In this document: positions 6,353 to 6,614 of the stretch, one piece after another
Layout of the letters: each line of letters opens with the position of its first letter
Numbering within the stretch: the stretch's first letter is position 1
Origin: Ornithinimicrobium sp.
GTDB lineage: Bacteria > Actinomycetota > Actinomycetes > Actinomycetales > Dermatophilaceae
Assembly: GCA_030145965.1 (NCBI GenBank)
Contig: JASKZT010000139.1
Location: 1 to 6,614, forward strand
Direction of reading: 5' to 3'
Length of the DNA stretch: 6,614 nt
Translations under genes and position numbers: made by a program
Notes under the pieces: generated by a model
The model's input: only the letters and a program-made list of their open reading frames with translations
Told to the model about the DNA's origin: nothing
Database searches by the model: none

Positions 6353-6614
6353 GCTGCACACCAGGCGAGTCTGTCGGGTTCGGTGCGACGGCTCGCGCGA
6401 CGGCCGCGCACGACGCCATGAGTTTGGTCCACAGTCGGCTCAGGATCCATGCCCTGGAGCTGGAGCGGGCCATGCTCGACGGCGATGGGGCCTTCGGCAG
6501 CTCCCCATCTTTGTTGATCCCTGCCATAGGCCCGATCGTCCGGGTGGATGCCGACGTATCCCCTGTGTCCGAGCCGACGCGTTCGCGTCATGAGCCGGCT
6601 CTCCCAGGACACCA
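6353..6614. other. Right-edge region without a convincing gene
   Basis: Upstream of the SigJ-type promoter, frames are open on both strands but none is persuasive. A minus-strand frame (6612 to 6322) is rich in rare codons such as CGA, AGA, AGG and CAA and runs through the -35 and -10 motif. A plus-strand frame starting at ATG 6418 runs off the edge, reading MSLVHSRLRIHALELERAML and onward. It is helix-like in composition but has no Shine-Dalgarno, and I recognise no family. It could be the beginning of a divergent gene or a decayed remnant. Confidence 0.25.

Noticed and set aside
6322..6612. Minus-strand frame of 96 residues upstream of the oxidoreductase
   Set aside because: It has many codons rare in the neighbouring genes, no recognisable motif, and it covers the ECF41-like promoter.

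Overview
The window is high-GC DNA with strong G/C bias at third codon positions, GTG as well as ATG starts and densely overlapping shadow frames. Together with an ECF41/SigJ-type sigma factor this points to an actinobacterium. I cannot name a genus. Four genes are well supported, all on the minus strand, so the reading order is right to left.

Layout in transcription order. (1) 6614-6292: an edge region with no convincing gene. Its left end carries a promoter that looks ECF41-type, plus a good Shine-Dalgarno. (2) 6291-5149: an FAD/NAD(P)H-dependent oxidoreductase. (3) 5152-4268: the ECF41 sigma factor SigJ, whose ATG overlaps the oxidoreductase stop (ATGA). (4) 4267-4027: spacer. (5) about 4026-2821: a cytosolic patatin-like phospholipase. 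(6) 2820-2500: spacer with two GACGTC-type palindromes and, close to the next gene, a PhoP-box-like tandem repeat and a -10 element placed for leaderless transcription. (7) 2499-700: a secreted choice-of-anchor I family protein without an anchor. (8) 699-1: a gene-poor tail with a possibly frameshifted gene remnant, a near-perfect and a perfect terminator-like hairpin, and a small possible ORF.

How the parts may work together. The oxidoreductase and sigJ form a self-contained two-gene module. ECF41 sigma factors are usually linked to an oxidoreductase-, epimerase- or carboxymuconolactone-decarboxylase-type gene, have no dedicated anti-sigma factor and use a C-terminal SnoaL-like domain for regulation. 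The promoter in front of the pair fits autoregulation. The phospholipase and the secreted protein appear to be separate transcription units; the secreted one may respond to phosphate. No CRISPR array, tRNA, rRNA, insertion sequence or clearly new multi-gene system was seen. The most original observations are the two promoter readings and the structured, decayed-looking left 700 bases.
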